Positions 54,025 through 62,399 of a stretch of 64,000 nucleotides of DNA are shown piece by piece. This DNA is from Pseudomonas sp. 5P_3.1_Bac2 (GTDB lineage: Bacteria; Pseudomonadota; Gammaproteobacteria; Pseudomonadales; Pseudomonadaceae), in assembly GCF_025465995.1 (NCBI RefSeq), contig NZ_JANLNY010000006.1, positions 930,001-994,000 on the forward strand, written 5' to 3'. Numbering within the stretch: position 1 is the stretch's first letter; the number at the start of each line of letters is the position of its first letter. The position numbers and the translations under genes were made by a program. The notes under the pieces are model-generated. The model was not told the origin of the DNA. It searched no databases and was given only the letters and a program-made list of their open reading frames with translations.

Positions 54025-54695
54025 CCACCCAAGTGGACGCTCAGCAGGCGACCGTCCAGCACCAAGCGGTCCAGCCAAAGTAATTGATGCAGTAGCACAA
54101 TTAGCCAATAGACCCACTGGTAGGACAATTTACGCGTCTTGTGCCGCAGCCACTGTTGCGCGATTAGCGCTCCGGGCCAACCACCGATTAACTCGCTGGC
54201 ATGCAGAATTTTCTCTGGGGTACGCCAGCCGCCTCGCTGCGCTTGGACCTTATCGCGCCAGTACAGGCCAACACTAATCAAACTGGCCAGCGGGTAAATC
54301 CACAGCCACAACAGCTGCCCCGTGTGTGCATACAGCTGCCATACCCCACAAGCCGGTAGCACACACAATAAAAACCCCAGCAGCAGCTTTAGGCGCAGAT
54401 GCTGGATAGCCCCACTGGATGTATCTGAATTGGCCCGGCCCCGGCCTTGTTTGGGCTTAACCCGAATACTGGGATCATCCAATGCCAGCTCTGCAGCCAG
54501 GCGAATATGGCTGGCCCGGGGCCGGCCTTGCGCATCTTTGCCTGCCACATACAACACCGCATCGCCCTTTTGAGGCCGACGTTGGCCATGCATTACCGAG
54601 ATATGGGCGAAGAGCTCGGCGCCGCCATCAGCAGGCTGGATAAAACCGAAGCCTTTATGATCATCCCAACTGCGCAAAATACCGCGCCGTTCCAT
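54021..54695 (-). CDS. Cold-shock domain / DUF1294 membrane protein
   Basis: 224-aa fusion. N-terminal cold-shock OB fold (1-65) with the RNP motif KGFGFIQ and LFAHISV; a charged linker (about 70-100); then DUF1294 with four hydrophobic stretches and the signature RTPEKILHASELIGGWPGAL. Known arrangement in Pseudomonas and others, function unknown. Start chosen at MERRGIL, with CAGGAGAGAG upstream; an ATG seven codons earlier is possible. Confidence 0.88.
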   Translation of the reverse strand: MERRGILRSWDDHKGFGFIQPADGGAELFAHISVMHGQRRPQKGDAVLYVAGKDAQGRPRASHIRLAAELALDDPSIRVKPKQGRGRANSDTSSGAIQHLRLKLLLGFLLCVLPACGVWQLYAHTGQLLWLWIYPLASLISVGLYWRDKVQAQRGGWRTPEKILHASELIGGWPGALIAQQWLRHKTRKLSYQWVYWLIVLLHQLLWLDRLVLDGRLLSVHLGG

Positions 54696-54788
54696 ACTCT
54701 CTCCTGACTCTTGCAAAGTTGTTCTACAGCTACGCTATAAGCCTGTACCGCGAAGTTGCAGAAGCACTATTTATCCCACCGCAGAAAA

Positions 54789-54815
54789 AAGGCGCAACTC
54801 TGTAGAGTGCGCCTT
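54789..54815 (-). terminator. Rho-independent terminator of uppP
   Basis: On the minus strand AAGGCGC-ACTC, loop TACA, GAGT-(T bulge)-GCGCCTT followed by TTTTTT-like run (complement of A-run 54785-54790). It lies 20 bp beyond the uppP stop. Confidence 0.85.
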
Positions 54816-54835
54816 CTGTTCACTGACTGCGGGGC

Positions 54836-55666
54836 TTATGGCTGAGCCGTACTCCAATCAATCCACTGTAACTGCCAAGTGGCCAATATCAGCAGGCCAA
54901 ACGCAATCCGATACCACGCGAATACCGCGTAACTGTGTTTGGCAATAAAGCGCAACAAGGCTTTAACTGCCAACATGGCGAAAATAAACGAAGTAATAAA
55001 ACCGACCGCGAATACCGGCAGATCACTGGCCTGGAACAAGTCGCGGTACTTATAGCCAGAGTAAACCGCCGCACCGACCATGGTCGGCATCGCCAAGAAG
55101 AACGAAAACTCGGTGGCCGCCTTGCGTGACAAGCCAAATAACAGGCCGCCAATAATCGTCGCGCCGGAACGTGAAGTCCCGGGAATCATGGCCAGGCACT
55201 GAGCAAAGCCAACTTTGAGGGCATCCTTCCAAGTCATGTCATCGACACTGTCAGCCCGCACCTGATGCTGGCGGCGCTCCGCCCAGAGCATGATCAAGCC
55301 GCCCACCACTAAGGCTAGCGCTACGGTGATCGGGTTAAACAGGTATTCGTGAATCAAGTCGGAGAACACTACGCCCAAGACCAGCGCTGGAATAAAGGCA
55401 ATCAGCAAGTTAGTCGTAAACTTCTGCGCTTGAGGTTCCTTGGGCAAGCCAACAACAATGCCGAGAATCTTCTGCCGGTACTCCCAAACCACCGCCAAGA
55501 TGGCTGCAAGCTGGATGATGATATTAAAGGCCATCGACCTCTCGCCGCCGAAACCGAGCAAGTCGGCGACCACGATCTGATGCCCAGTGCTAGAAATAGG
55601 TAAGAACTCGGTTAAGCCCTCGACTACGCCTAATATAAAAGCCTGAGTTGCAACCCAAAGATCCAT
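54836..55666 (-). CDS. uppP: Undecaprenyl-diphosphatase (UppP/BacA)
   Basis: 276-aa integral membrane phosphatase recycling undecaprenyl pyrophosphate for cell-wall synthesis; confers bacitracin tolerance. About eight helices. Catalytic motifs: [14 protein letters not shown] (about 17-30) and [12 protein letters not shown] (about 160-171). Start chosen at MDLWVATQ, with GGGGAGTGG upstream; an ATG four codons earlier overlaps that SD. Followed by its own terminator. Confidence 0.95.
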   Translation of the reverse strand: MDLWVATQAFILGVVEGLTEFLPISSTGHQIVVADLLGFGGERSMAFNIIIQLAAILAVVWEYRQKILGIVVGLPKEPQAQKFTTNLLIAFIPALVLGVVFSDLIHEYLFNPITVALALVVGGLIMLWAERRQHQVRADSVDDMTWKDALKVGFAQCLAMIPGTSRSGATIIGGLLFGLSRKAATEFSFFLAMPTMVGAAVYSGYKYRDLFQASDLPVFAVGFITSFIFAMLAVKALLRFIAKHSYAVFAWYRIAFGLLILATWQLQWIDWSTAQP

Positions 55667-55912
55667 TCCACTCCCCATACGCGGTTTATCGCGCGCACTA
55701 CACTAAATTGACTGGTCTGTGACAGCGACCTGCGCGGTGCATTCACCGGACCTTGGTGATAATTAAAAAATGTTACAAATCATTCATTTGTAATCTTAGA
55801 GTTGCCCAGCTAATGCCTAACAAACTATTAACGGCAGAAACAGGCTGATAACAGCCAGGCAATTTTCGCCGGCAAAACTTGTTCCACCAGACCTAAGGCG
55901 CGAGGCGTAACC

Positions 55913-56518
55913 ATGCAGCATCAGGAGGTCGATCTGAGCCAGGAACAGAATCAGGACTTGGTCTGGGATCTACAAAGCATTACCCATGGCGACTTAGCCC
56001 AACGCTTTATCAAGCTGTTTGAAAACCGCCTGTGCGTCTACGCCGAATCGACACGCCAGCTCTACACCAACTATGACTTGCTGTTTCCCAGTGACACCAC
56101 GCGCAAAATGGTGGTCCTGCCCAACCCCTATGCTTTTCACGACACCTTGCACGGCATTGAGCCACAGGCAGTGCGCCAAACAGGGCTGTGCATTCTACCC
56201 GGAGTGGTACTTAACCAACCGGGTTTATTACTCACTAGCATGATTAAAGAAGGTGCTCCCGCGCCAAAAACCATGCCGTTTAAGCCAGCGCTGGCACAAA
56301 TTATTAACAATCAGAAGAAATCGGGCGATGCATTCTTGCCGATCATGGTTAAGGGCGACTTGCGCGAGTTCGATCGGCGCCTGCCCTATATCCATCTGCA
56401 CCGCTTGCAAATCAGTCGTTTGCCCCGTCTATCGAGCTTTGAACGGGAAGACATTCAGAAAACCATCACGCGCAAACTGTTGCTGCTCTATCGCCAAGCC
56501 GACAGCCTCAATTGCTGA
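55913..56518 (+). CDS. Conserved-looking hypothetical protein, 201 aa
   Basis: I do not recognise the family. The protein is soluble, with no signal peptide or membrane helix. Notable stretches: WDLQSITHGDLAQRFIKLF (18-36), MVVLPNPYAFHDTL (66-79), and a basic C-terminal helix FEREDIQKTITRKLLLLYR. Codon use resembles neighbouring real genes. SD is poor (GGCGCGAGG upstream). It diverges from uppP across 246 bp and is followed by a minus-strand small gene. No functional context beyond that. Confidence 0.65.
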   Translation: MQHQEVDLSQEQNQDLVWDLQSITHGDLAQRFIKLFENRLCVYAESTRQLYTNYDLLFPSDTTRKMVVLPNPYAFHDTLHGIEPQAVRQTGLCILPGVVLNQPGLLLTSMIKEGAPAPKTMPFKPALAQIINNQKKSGDAFLPIMVKGDLREFDRRLPYIHLHRLQISRLPRLSSFEREDIQKTITRKLLLLYRQADSLNC

Positions 56519-56577
56519 GGCGCCGACTGAGACCTGCACAAGGCCAGCCTTAGCCCTGTGCAGACGTGAACTCATGC

Positions 56578-56691
56578 TTACTGGTGGCTGACCCAAAACA
56601 CCGCTGTGGCCACGACCAACAGGATTAATACGAAAATTGCTTTGGCATCGACACGGCTGTCTTGCTCGGCAAGCTCAATGGGATCATGCAT
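56578..56691 (-). CDS. Small single-helix membrane protein, 37 aa
   Basis: Reading frame MHDPIELAEQ... ending WVSHQ. Polar N-terminus (1-17) with several acidic residues, then one hydrophobic helix (about 18-34, IFVLILLVVATAVFWV). SD GAGGTGAT lies 5 nt before the ATG, a near-perfect match, which is the main support for it being real. Located between the 201-aa hypothetical gene and cysI, on the opposite strand to both. No family recognised. Topology N-in is likely from charge. Confidence 0.6.
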   Translation of the reverse strand: MHDPIELAEQDSRVDAKAIFVLILLVVATAVFWVSHQ

Positions 56692-56930
56692 GGCTATCAC
56701 CTCGTGATTGTCGTTATCAGTGAGAACGCCCTAGCAGTTAAGTCCACTTACAGCGGTTACTCAAGCGCTGGCGGCATGATGGGCCGGCTTCTTATGCTTT
56801 TAAGTTCTCTACATATACTCAAACATCGCTTTTGCGCATAACCCTGAACTGGTATCTTCCACCGGCTCCGCCAGGAGTGCGCTGCCGTGCGCGCTGATTA
56901 GCAGTAGAAAGCCTGATAACAGGACACCCC

Positions 56931-58589
56931 ATGTACGTCTACGACCAATACGATCAACACATCGTCGAGAGCCGCGTTAAGCAGTTTCGCGATCAAACCC
57001 GCCGTTATTTGGCTGGTGAATTAAGCGGTGAGGAATTCCGCCCGCTGCGCTTGCAAAATGGCCTGTATATCCAACGCTTCGCGCCGATGTTGCGCGTGGC
57101 CGTGCCGTACGGGCTGATGTCCTCTGCGCAAGTGCGCATGATGGCTAAGATTGCCCGTGACTACGACAAGGGCTATGCCCATATCAGCACCCGGCAGAAC
57201 GTGCAGTTCAACTGGCCTGACCTGGAAGATGTACCAGACATCCTCGCACTGCTGGCCACCGTGCAGATGCACGCAATCCAGACCAGCGGTAACTGCATCC
57301 GCAACACCACCACCGACCAGTTCGCTGGCGTGGCAAAGGACGAGCTGATCGACCCGCGCCCATGGTGTGAAATCATCCGTCAGTGGTCGACCTTCCACCC
57401 TGAGTTCGCCCACCTGCCGCGTAAGTTCAAAATTGCTGTCAACGGCGCGGTAAGCGACCGTGCCGCGATTGAAGTGCACGACGTGGGCCTCGAAACGGTG
57501 CGCAACGAAGCCGGCGAGCTGGGCTTTCGCGTATCCGTCGGTGGCGGTCTGGGCCGTACGCCGATCGTCGGCAGCTTTATCAATGAGTTCCTGCCTTGGC
57601 AGCACCTGCTGAGCTATCTCGACGCCATCCTGCGGGTGTACAACCGCTATGGCCGCCGCGATAACAAGTACAAAGCACGGATCAAGATCCTGGTTAAGGC
57701 CCTGACCCCGGAAGTGTTTGCCGAGCGCGTCAATGCCGAGTGGTCGTTCCTCAAAGATGGCCCGACCACCCTGACCGAAGCTGAAGTGCAGCGTGTGGCG
57801 CAATACTTCGTCGACCCAGCCTATAAAGAGCTGCAAGACCAAGAATCCGCCCTCGCCGCGCTGGACGCTGAGCACCCAGGCTTTGCCCGCTGGCGTCAAC
57901 GCAACACCGTGGCGCACAAGAAGCCTGGTTATGTGGCCGTGACCCTGTCGCTCAAGCCTACCGGCGTAGCGCCTGGCGACATCACCGACAAGCAGCTGGA
58001 TGCCGTTGCCGATCTGGCCGACCGCTACAGCTTTGGTGAAGTGCGTAACAGCCATAACCAAAACATCATTCTGGCGGATGTCGAGCAAGCCCAGTTGTTC
58101 ACCCTCTGGGGCGAGCTGCGCGAGCAAGGCTTTGCCACGCCGAACGTGGGCCTGCTGACGGACATTATCTGCTGCCCAGGCGGCGACTACTGCTCGCTGG
58201 CCAACGCCAAGTCGATCCCGATTGCCGAAGCCATCCAGCGTCGTTTCGATGACCTGGACTACCTGTTCGATATCGGCGCCATCGACCTCAATATCTCTGG
58301 CTGCATGAACGCCTGTGGTCACCACCACGTTGGCCACATCGGCATTCTCGGCGTGGATAAAAAAGGCCAAGAGTTCTACCAAGTGTCCTTGGGGGGCAGC
58401 GCCGGTCGCGACGCCAGCCTGGCACAGATCCTCGGCCCATCCTTTGCTGAAGCTGACATGGCCGACGTGATCGACAAGATCATCAAGGTCTACGTTGAGC
58501 GCCGTACTGAAGAAGAAAGCTTCCTCGACACCTTCCGCCGCATTGGTGTTGATCCGTTCAAGGAGCGCGTATATGCAGCGAATCATTAA
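56931..58589 (+). CDS. cysI: Nitrite/sulfite reductase hemoprotein (CysI)
   Basis: 552-aa siroheme/[4Fe-4S] reductase, converting sulfite to sulfide for cysteine synthesis. Two ferredoxin-like half repeats (about 55-120 and 335-400) and the cluster ligands CPGGDYC (about 432-438, C-X5-C) and GCMNACG (C-X3-C). TSGNCIRNTTTD (about 114-125) is a siroheme-contact segment. In Pseudomonas this form is paired with a DUF934 protein instead of the CysJ flavoprotein. Overlaps the next gene by 17 bp. Confidence 0.93.
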   Translation: MYVYDQYDQHIVESRVKQFRDQTRRYLAGELSGEEFRPLRLQNGLYIQRFAPMLRVAVPYGLMSSAQVRMMAKIARDYDKGYAHISTRQNVQFNWPDLEDVPDILALLATVQMHAIQTSGNCIRNTTTDQFAGVAKDELIDPRPWCEIIRQWSTFHPEFAHLPRKFKIAVNGAVSDRAAIEVHDVGLETVRNEAGELGFRVSVGGGLGRTPIVGSFINEFLPWQHLLSYLDAILRVYNRYGRRDNKYKARIKILVKALTPEVFAERVNAEWSFLKDGPTTLTEAEVQRVAQYFVDPAYKELQDQESALAALDAEHPGFARWRQRNTVAHKKPGYVAVTLSLKPTGVAPGDITDKQLDAVADLADRYSFGEVRNSHNQNIILADVEQAQLFTLWGELREQGFATPNVGLLTDIICCPGGDYCSLANAKSIPIAEAIQRRFDDLDYLFDIGAIDLNISGCMNACGHHHVGHIGILGVDKKGQEFYQVSLGGSAGRDASLAQILGPSFAEADMADVIDKIIKVYVERRTEEESFLDTFRRIGVDPFKERVYAANH

Positions 58590-59070
58590 GAACGGCCAGC
58601 TGGTTGATGAAACCTGGCACCTGCTGCCCAAGGACGCAACCCTGGATAACATCTCCAACAGCGACGACCTGATCGTGCCGTTGGCCCTTTGGGTTGAGCA
58701 CAGCAGCGCCCTGAAAGCCCGCGATGGCGGCCTGGGCGTATGGCTGGACGCCGGTGAAGAAATCGAAGAGATCGCCGATCAACTGGATAACTTCCAAGTG
58801 ATCGCCCTGAACTTCCCCGCCTTCACCGATGGCCGCCACTGCTCCACCGCGTACCTGCTGCGCAACCGTTACAACTACCAAGGTGAAGTGCGCGCCATTG
58901 GTGACGTACTGCGTGATCAGCTGTTCTCGTATCTGCGCGTGGGCTTCGATGCTTTCGCCCTGCGTGAAGATAAAGACCCGGTGGATGCCCTTAAGGCGTT
59001 CACCGAGTTCGACGAGGTCTATCAAGCCTCGACCGATCAGCCCATCCCGCTGTTCCGCCGCCGCGGCTAA
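58573..59070 (+). CDS. DUF934 protein, partner of CysI
   Basis: 165-aa DUF934 protein. Begins MQRIIKNGQLVDETW and has the conserved FPAFTDGRHCSTAYLLRNRY (about 83-102) and GDVLRDQLFSYLRVGFDAF. Reading frame starts inside the last codons of cysI, and AAGGAGCGCG lies upstream of the ATG. Genes of this family nearly always follow cysI and are thought to act in sulfite reduction, but the biochemical role is not settled. Ends before a strong terminator. Confidence 0.9.
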   Translation: MQRIIKNGQLVDETWHLLPKDATLDNISNSDDLIVPLALWVEHSSALKARDGGLGVWLDAGEEIEEIADQLDNFQVIALNFPAFTDGRHCSTAYLLRNRYNYQGEVRAIGDVLRDQLFSYLRVGFDAFALREDKDPVDALKAFTEFDEVYQASTDQPIPLFRRRG

Positions 59071-59086
59071 GGCTTCAGCTGCAAAC

Positions 59087-59116
59087 AAAACGCCCGATCA
59101 GTAGATCGGGCGTTTT
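59087..59116. terminator. Bidirectional rho-independent terminator
   Basis: AAAACGCCCGATC (59087-59099), loop AGTA, GATCGGGCGTTTT (59104-59116). Thirteen perfect pairs between the convergent DUF934 and ABC-transporter genes. Confidence 0.95.
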
Positions 59117-59145
59117 GCTTTGCGCCGCCTCATTCAGCCCTTGCG

Positions 59146-59940
59146 CTACCAACTCTCACTCAAGCCCAGCAACTCCATAATCTGCCGGCGCATTTGCACC
59201 AGATAAGGATCATCACGATGCCTTGGATAAGGGCGCTCGATCAACATCTGGGCCTTGATCGTCGCCGGTCGCTGACTGAAGACAATCACCCGATTGGCTA
59301 ACAGCAGTGCCTCCTCGACATCATGGGTCACCAACAGCGCGGTATAACCTTGGCGCTGCCAAAGCTCGATTAGCTCCTGCTGCATGCTGATACGCGTGAG
59401 CGAGTCCAACTTGCCTAAGGGTTCATCCAGTATCAGCAAGCGCGGTTCATTGACCAGCGCGCGCGCCAAGGCTACACGCTGGGCCATACCACCGGATAAC
59501 TGTCGTGGATAGGCTTGGGCAAAGGCACTAAGGCCTACCTTAGCCAACGCTGCATCAACCTTGCTACGCTGGTTTTTAAGCAAGCCCTGGGCTTCAAGAC
59601 CTAGGGCGACGTTGTCCCATACCCGGCGCCAGGGATATAGGGTGGGATCTTGGAATACCACCACCCGGCTTGGATCTGGACTGCGAATAGGGACTTGATC
59701 AGCCAATATGCTGCCGCTGTGCGCAGGCTCCAGCCCAGCCACCAAGCGCAGCAGCGTCGACTTACCGCAACCAGAGGGCCCCAGTAAGGCGACGAACTCA
59801 CCCGGCGCGACCGACAAACTCACCTGCTCAAGTACAGGCAGATACTCGCCATTAAGCGTGAAACCATGACTGAGGCTATCGATGTCCAGCGCCAGGCCTT
59901 GGTTAACGTCTGGCTGATCGTGCTGCACCGGCGTTACCAT
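59146..59940 (-). CDS. ABC importer ATPase, nitrate/sulfonate/taurine type
   Basis: 264-aa ATPase of the SsuB/TauB/NrtD group. Walker A GPSGCGKST (about 54-62), signature LSGGMAQRVALARAL, Walker B LLILDEPLGKLD, H-loop VTHDVEEAL. Start placed at MVTPVQHD, overlapping the permease stop region (ATG AAA TGG TAA); the frame stays open upstream only because it lies across the permease gene. Last gene of a three-gene importer transcribed towards cysI. Confidence 0.9.
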   Translation of the reverse strand: MVTPVQHDQPDVNQGLALDIDSLSHGFTLNGEYLPVLEQVSLSVAPGEFVALLGPSGCGKSTLLRLVAGLEPAHSGSILADQVPIRSPDPSRVVVFQDPTLYPWRRVWDNVALGLEAQGLLKNQRSKVDAALAKVGLSAFAQAYPRQLSGGMAQRVALARALVNEPRLLILDEPLGKLDSLTRISMQQELIELWQRQGYTALLVTHDVEEALLLANRVIVFSQRPATIKAQMLIERPYPRHRDDPYLVQMRRQIMELLGLSESW

Positions 59941-60932
59941 TTCATCGCCCCTTGCTGCCACGCCAATAAGCGATCGCGCAGCATAAACAAGGCCGAGATC
60001 AGCCCGGAGCACGCCAGCGCCATTAGCAATAGCGCCGCGTACATATTGGCGTAAGCGGCCCAGCCTTGGGCCCATTGCAGATACCAGCCAATACCGGCTT
60101 TAACGCCCATCATTTCCGCCACCACCAAGGTCGAGAATGATGCGCCAAGGCCCATAAACAGACCGACAAACACATGGGGCAGCGCCGCCGGGATCGCCAC
60201 CTGGACAATCAAGAATCGCGGTTTGGCGCCCATGGTGCGGGCTACGTCGTAATAGGCCTGATCCACACTGGCGACACCCGACCAGGTCAGCACTGTCACG
60301 GGAAACCAAGTGGCCAGGGCAATGAGGAAGACACTGGCGCTCCAGCTGGTGGGAAAGATGAAGAAGCACAGCGGCAGCAATGCGGTGGACGGTACCGGGC
60401 CGAGAATCCGCAGCAAAGGATGTAGCCAGTAACCAATACTGCTTGACCAGCCCAAGGCCACGCCGGCGATAAAGCCCGTGACGGCGCCTAGCACCACCCC
60501 GCTAGCCAAGAGCAGAGCCGAATGCCATAAGCTTTGCGCCAGCCTCGGCCAATCGCCTACATAGACTGCCAACAGTGCCTGCGGCGGGGCAAAAAACGGC
60601 AATGGCAGCAGCGCAAGCTTAGCGGTGAGTAATTCCCACAGAGCTAGCAACAGCGGCAGAGCAATCAGCCAAGGAGTCGCCCGCCGCAGGGGCTTGGCTA
60701 CCCGCGCGAAGCGATACCCAGCAATACTCAATAAAGTAATAGCCAAGGCCACGGCCAAACACAGATTGGCCAGTCCTTGTGTCATCGGCCATTGCCGAGT
60801 GGCGTTGGGCCAATAAATAATCAGCAGCGCCACTGCAACCCATGCCAGCACAGCCAGCGCTGTTTGCCGCCAGCGCCAGTTAATCCGCGGTGCTAGCGCA
60901 TGGCCGCGGACGGCTAGTTCAACTGAAGACAT
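59934..60932 (-). CDS. ABC importer permease with extended N-terminus
   Basis: 332-aa permease, about 65-70 residues longer than SsuC/TauC. The usual six-helix BPD-transport core (about 95-325) has the EAA loop YYDVARTMGAKPRFLIVQVAIPAALP. The extra N-terminal part (about 24-90) contains two more hydrophobic segments (LAVLAWVAVALLIIYW and LCLAVALAITLLSIAGY). Starts inside the last codons of the binding-protein gene (14-bp overlap) and overlaps the ATPase gene, so all three are coupled. Confidence 0.88.
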   Translation of the reverse strand: MSSVELAVRGHALAPRINWRWRQTALAVLAWVAVALLIIYWPNATRQWPMTQGLANLCLAVALAITLLSIAGYRFARVAKPLRRATPWLIALPLLLALWELLTAKLALLPLPFFAPPQALLAVYVGDWPRLAQSLWHSALLLASGVVLGAVTGFIAGVALGWSSSIGYWLHPLLRILGPVPSTALLPLCFFIFPTSWSASVFLIALATWFPVTVLTWSGVASVDQAYYDVARTMGAKPRFLIVQVAIPAALPHVFVGLFMGLGASFSTLVVAEMMGVKAGIGWYLQWAQGWAAYANMYAALLLMALACSGLISALFMLRDRLLAWQQGAMKW

Positions 60933-61998
60933 CGGCGGTTATCTCCCTAGCAAATGCTTGCGCATCGGTGCTTGGGCTAATCACTTCGACGCCTTGCAGA
61001 TCCGTAACGTAGGTGCTGATCTCTGTTGTCAGCGCCGCGCCAACGGCGTGATGGGCGTGGGTGTGATCGTGAAGAATCGCCACCACCTCTTCGACGCTGG
61101 TGTTCAGCGCATAAGCCTGGAAGCCTTCAGCCACAGCCTCAGGGTGCTGCGCGGCATAATCGTGCGCCTCCAAAATAGCCTGGGTCAGGGCCGCCACCAC
61201 GCGCTTGTCTTCACGCACCAACTGGCCAGTGACCCCGACCACACAGCAACTTAAATTGGCGTACTCCTCGACCAAGTTGGTGGCGAGCTCCTGCGCCTTA
61301 CCGCCGGCGATCAGGCGATACATGAAGGGGTCACTGCCGCTGACTGCTTGCACTTCGCCACGCTCCAGCGCAGTACCTAGCAAGTCGGCTGGATAAAGCC
61401 GCCAATCCACGTCACGCACCGGATCAACGCCATGTTTTTTAAGCAAGATGGAAAAGAAGTTGCGATCCGGACTGGCCATATCGGTAACGCCGATAGTCTT
61501 ACCTTTGAGGTCTTCCAGACGCTGAATCGAACCGTTGGCAGCGCTGAGCAACCGCAGGCAACCGCCATGGGTGCCGGCGGTAAGTTTGACGTCAAACCCC
61601 TGCTCCAGCGCCTTGAGCCAACGCAAGGCCATCCCTACCCCAGCATCAGCCTTACCGGTGGCAATGGCCTCCAAGAGCACCTCAGTGGAGTTGCCGAAGT
61701 TAACCAGTTCCACATCCAAGTTGTGTTGCTTAAAAAAGCCTTGGCCGTGAGCGATCACTACAGGGGCGAGACATACCGCATTGAGGTTGACCGCCAGCTT
61801 TAGTGCGCGTGGCTGCGGCAACTTAATGAACTCACCAGTATCGGCAGGTTCATTGGCCACTTGCGGGCTATGGCCACTGTGGGCGCTATGCTCGTCGGCG
61901 CCGGCAAAGCGCGGCAACGCCGCCAGCAGCGGGCTGGCGATAACCACACCGGCAAGAGTCAACAGGCGCCGGCGGGTAAAACGGTCAAACTCACTCAT
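60919..61998 (-). CDS. ABC importer substrate-binding protein, Tat-exported, His-rich
   Basis: 359-aa NMT1/SsuA-like binding protein. N-terminal twin-arginine-like signal TRRRLLTLAG (8-17) with a hydrophobic segment ending AGADEH. Just after it comes a short His-rich stretch (EHSAHSGHS, 36-44), and another cluster HDHTHAHH lies near residue 310. Core has AHGQGFFKQHNLDVELV and IGVTDMASPDRNF. The family binds nitrate, sulfonates, taurine or related anions; the nearby sulfite reductase suggests a sulfur compound, but no sulfonate-degrading enzyme is here. The His-rich parts could also mean metal contact. Confidence 0.82.
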   Translation of the reverse strand: MSEFDRFTRRRLLTLAGVVIASPLLAALPRFAGADEHSAHSGHSPQVANEPADTGEFIKLPQPRALKLAVNLNAVCLAPVVIAHGQGFFKQHNLDVELVNFGNSTEVLLEAIATGKADAGVGMALRWLKALEQGFDVKLTAGTHGGCLRLLSAANGSIQRLEDLKGKTIGVTDMASPDRNFFSILLKKHGVDPVRDVDWRLYPADLLGTALERGEVQAVSGSDPFMYRLIAGGKAQELATNLVEEYANLSCCVVGVTGQLVREDKRVVAALTQAILEAHDYAAQHPEAVAEGFQAYALNTSVEEVVAILHDHTHAHHAVGAALTTEISTYVTDLQGVEVISPSTDAQAFAREITADVFS

Positions 61999-62399
61999 GC
62001 CACTTCCCTATGCATAACGATGTTCAATCAGGCCTTAGCGGCGCTGGCAAGTTACCTGACCAGCTTGCGCAGTGGACTGATAGTTCCAAACAGAGCTTAT
62101 ATTGAGCATTCACAGTTATGAAAGAATCATATAATTCTATGGTTATGACGGGTTTTCCCTGCAGCGTCTCGACCCTGATCCGGTATGCCCATGCCCTTGG
62201 CTTAATTCCCAGTTATTGCGCCGCTGCGGGAATTTAAACTGAGGACAACCCTGGCTATTCGCTCGGCTATGTTCCTTGGCTGCTGAAGATTTATTGCCCA
62301 GCGGCAAGCTGGGCTCCTTAAATCCGTTAAACCTCAGTAATAAACTGAAACATTTGCCTTTCTGGAGCGTCAACAGTTACCCAGCCCAGAGCACTCGTT
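61999..62399. other. 401-bp divergent gap before the DUF2252 gene
   Basis: No supported ORF. AT-rich part 62115-62150 includes a small dyad GAATCATATAATTC near 62124 and is the likely promoter area. A 7-bp hairpin GCCCAGC/GCTGGGC (62296-62314) lies about 85 bp before the DUF2252 gene. Nothing else recognised. Confidence 0.35.

Noticed and set aside
13008..55925. Shared word ACCATGCAGCATCAG near 13008 and 55911
   Set aside because: One copy lies in a hairpin loop and the other is the start of a coding sequence; no further similarity flanks either.
57021..58658. 545-codon open frame on the minus strand opposite cysI
   Set aside because: It is the antisense shadow of a clear siroheme reductase gene; high GC with strong third-position bias opens such frames. 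No SD and no recognisable protein.
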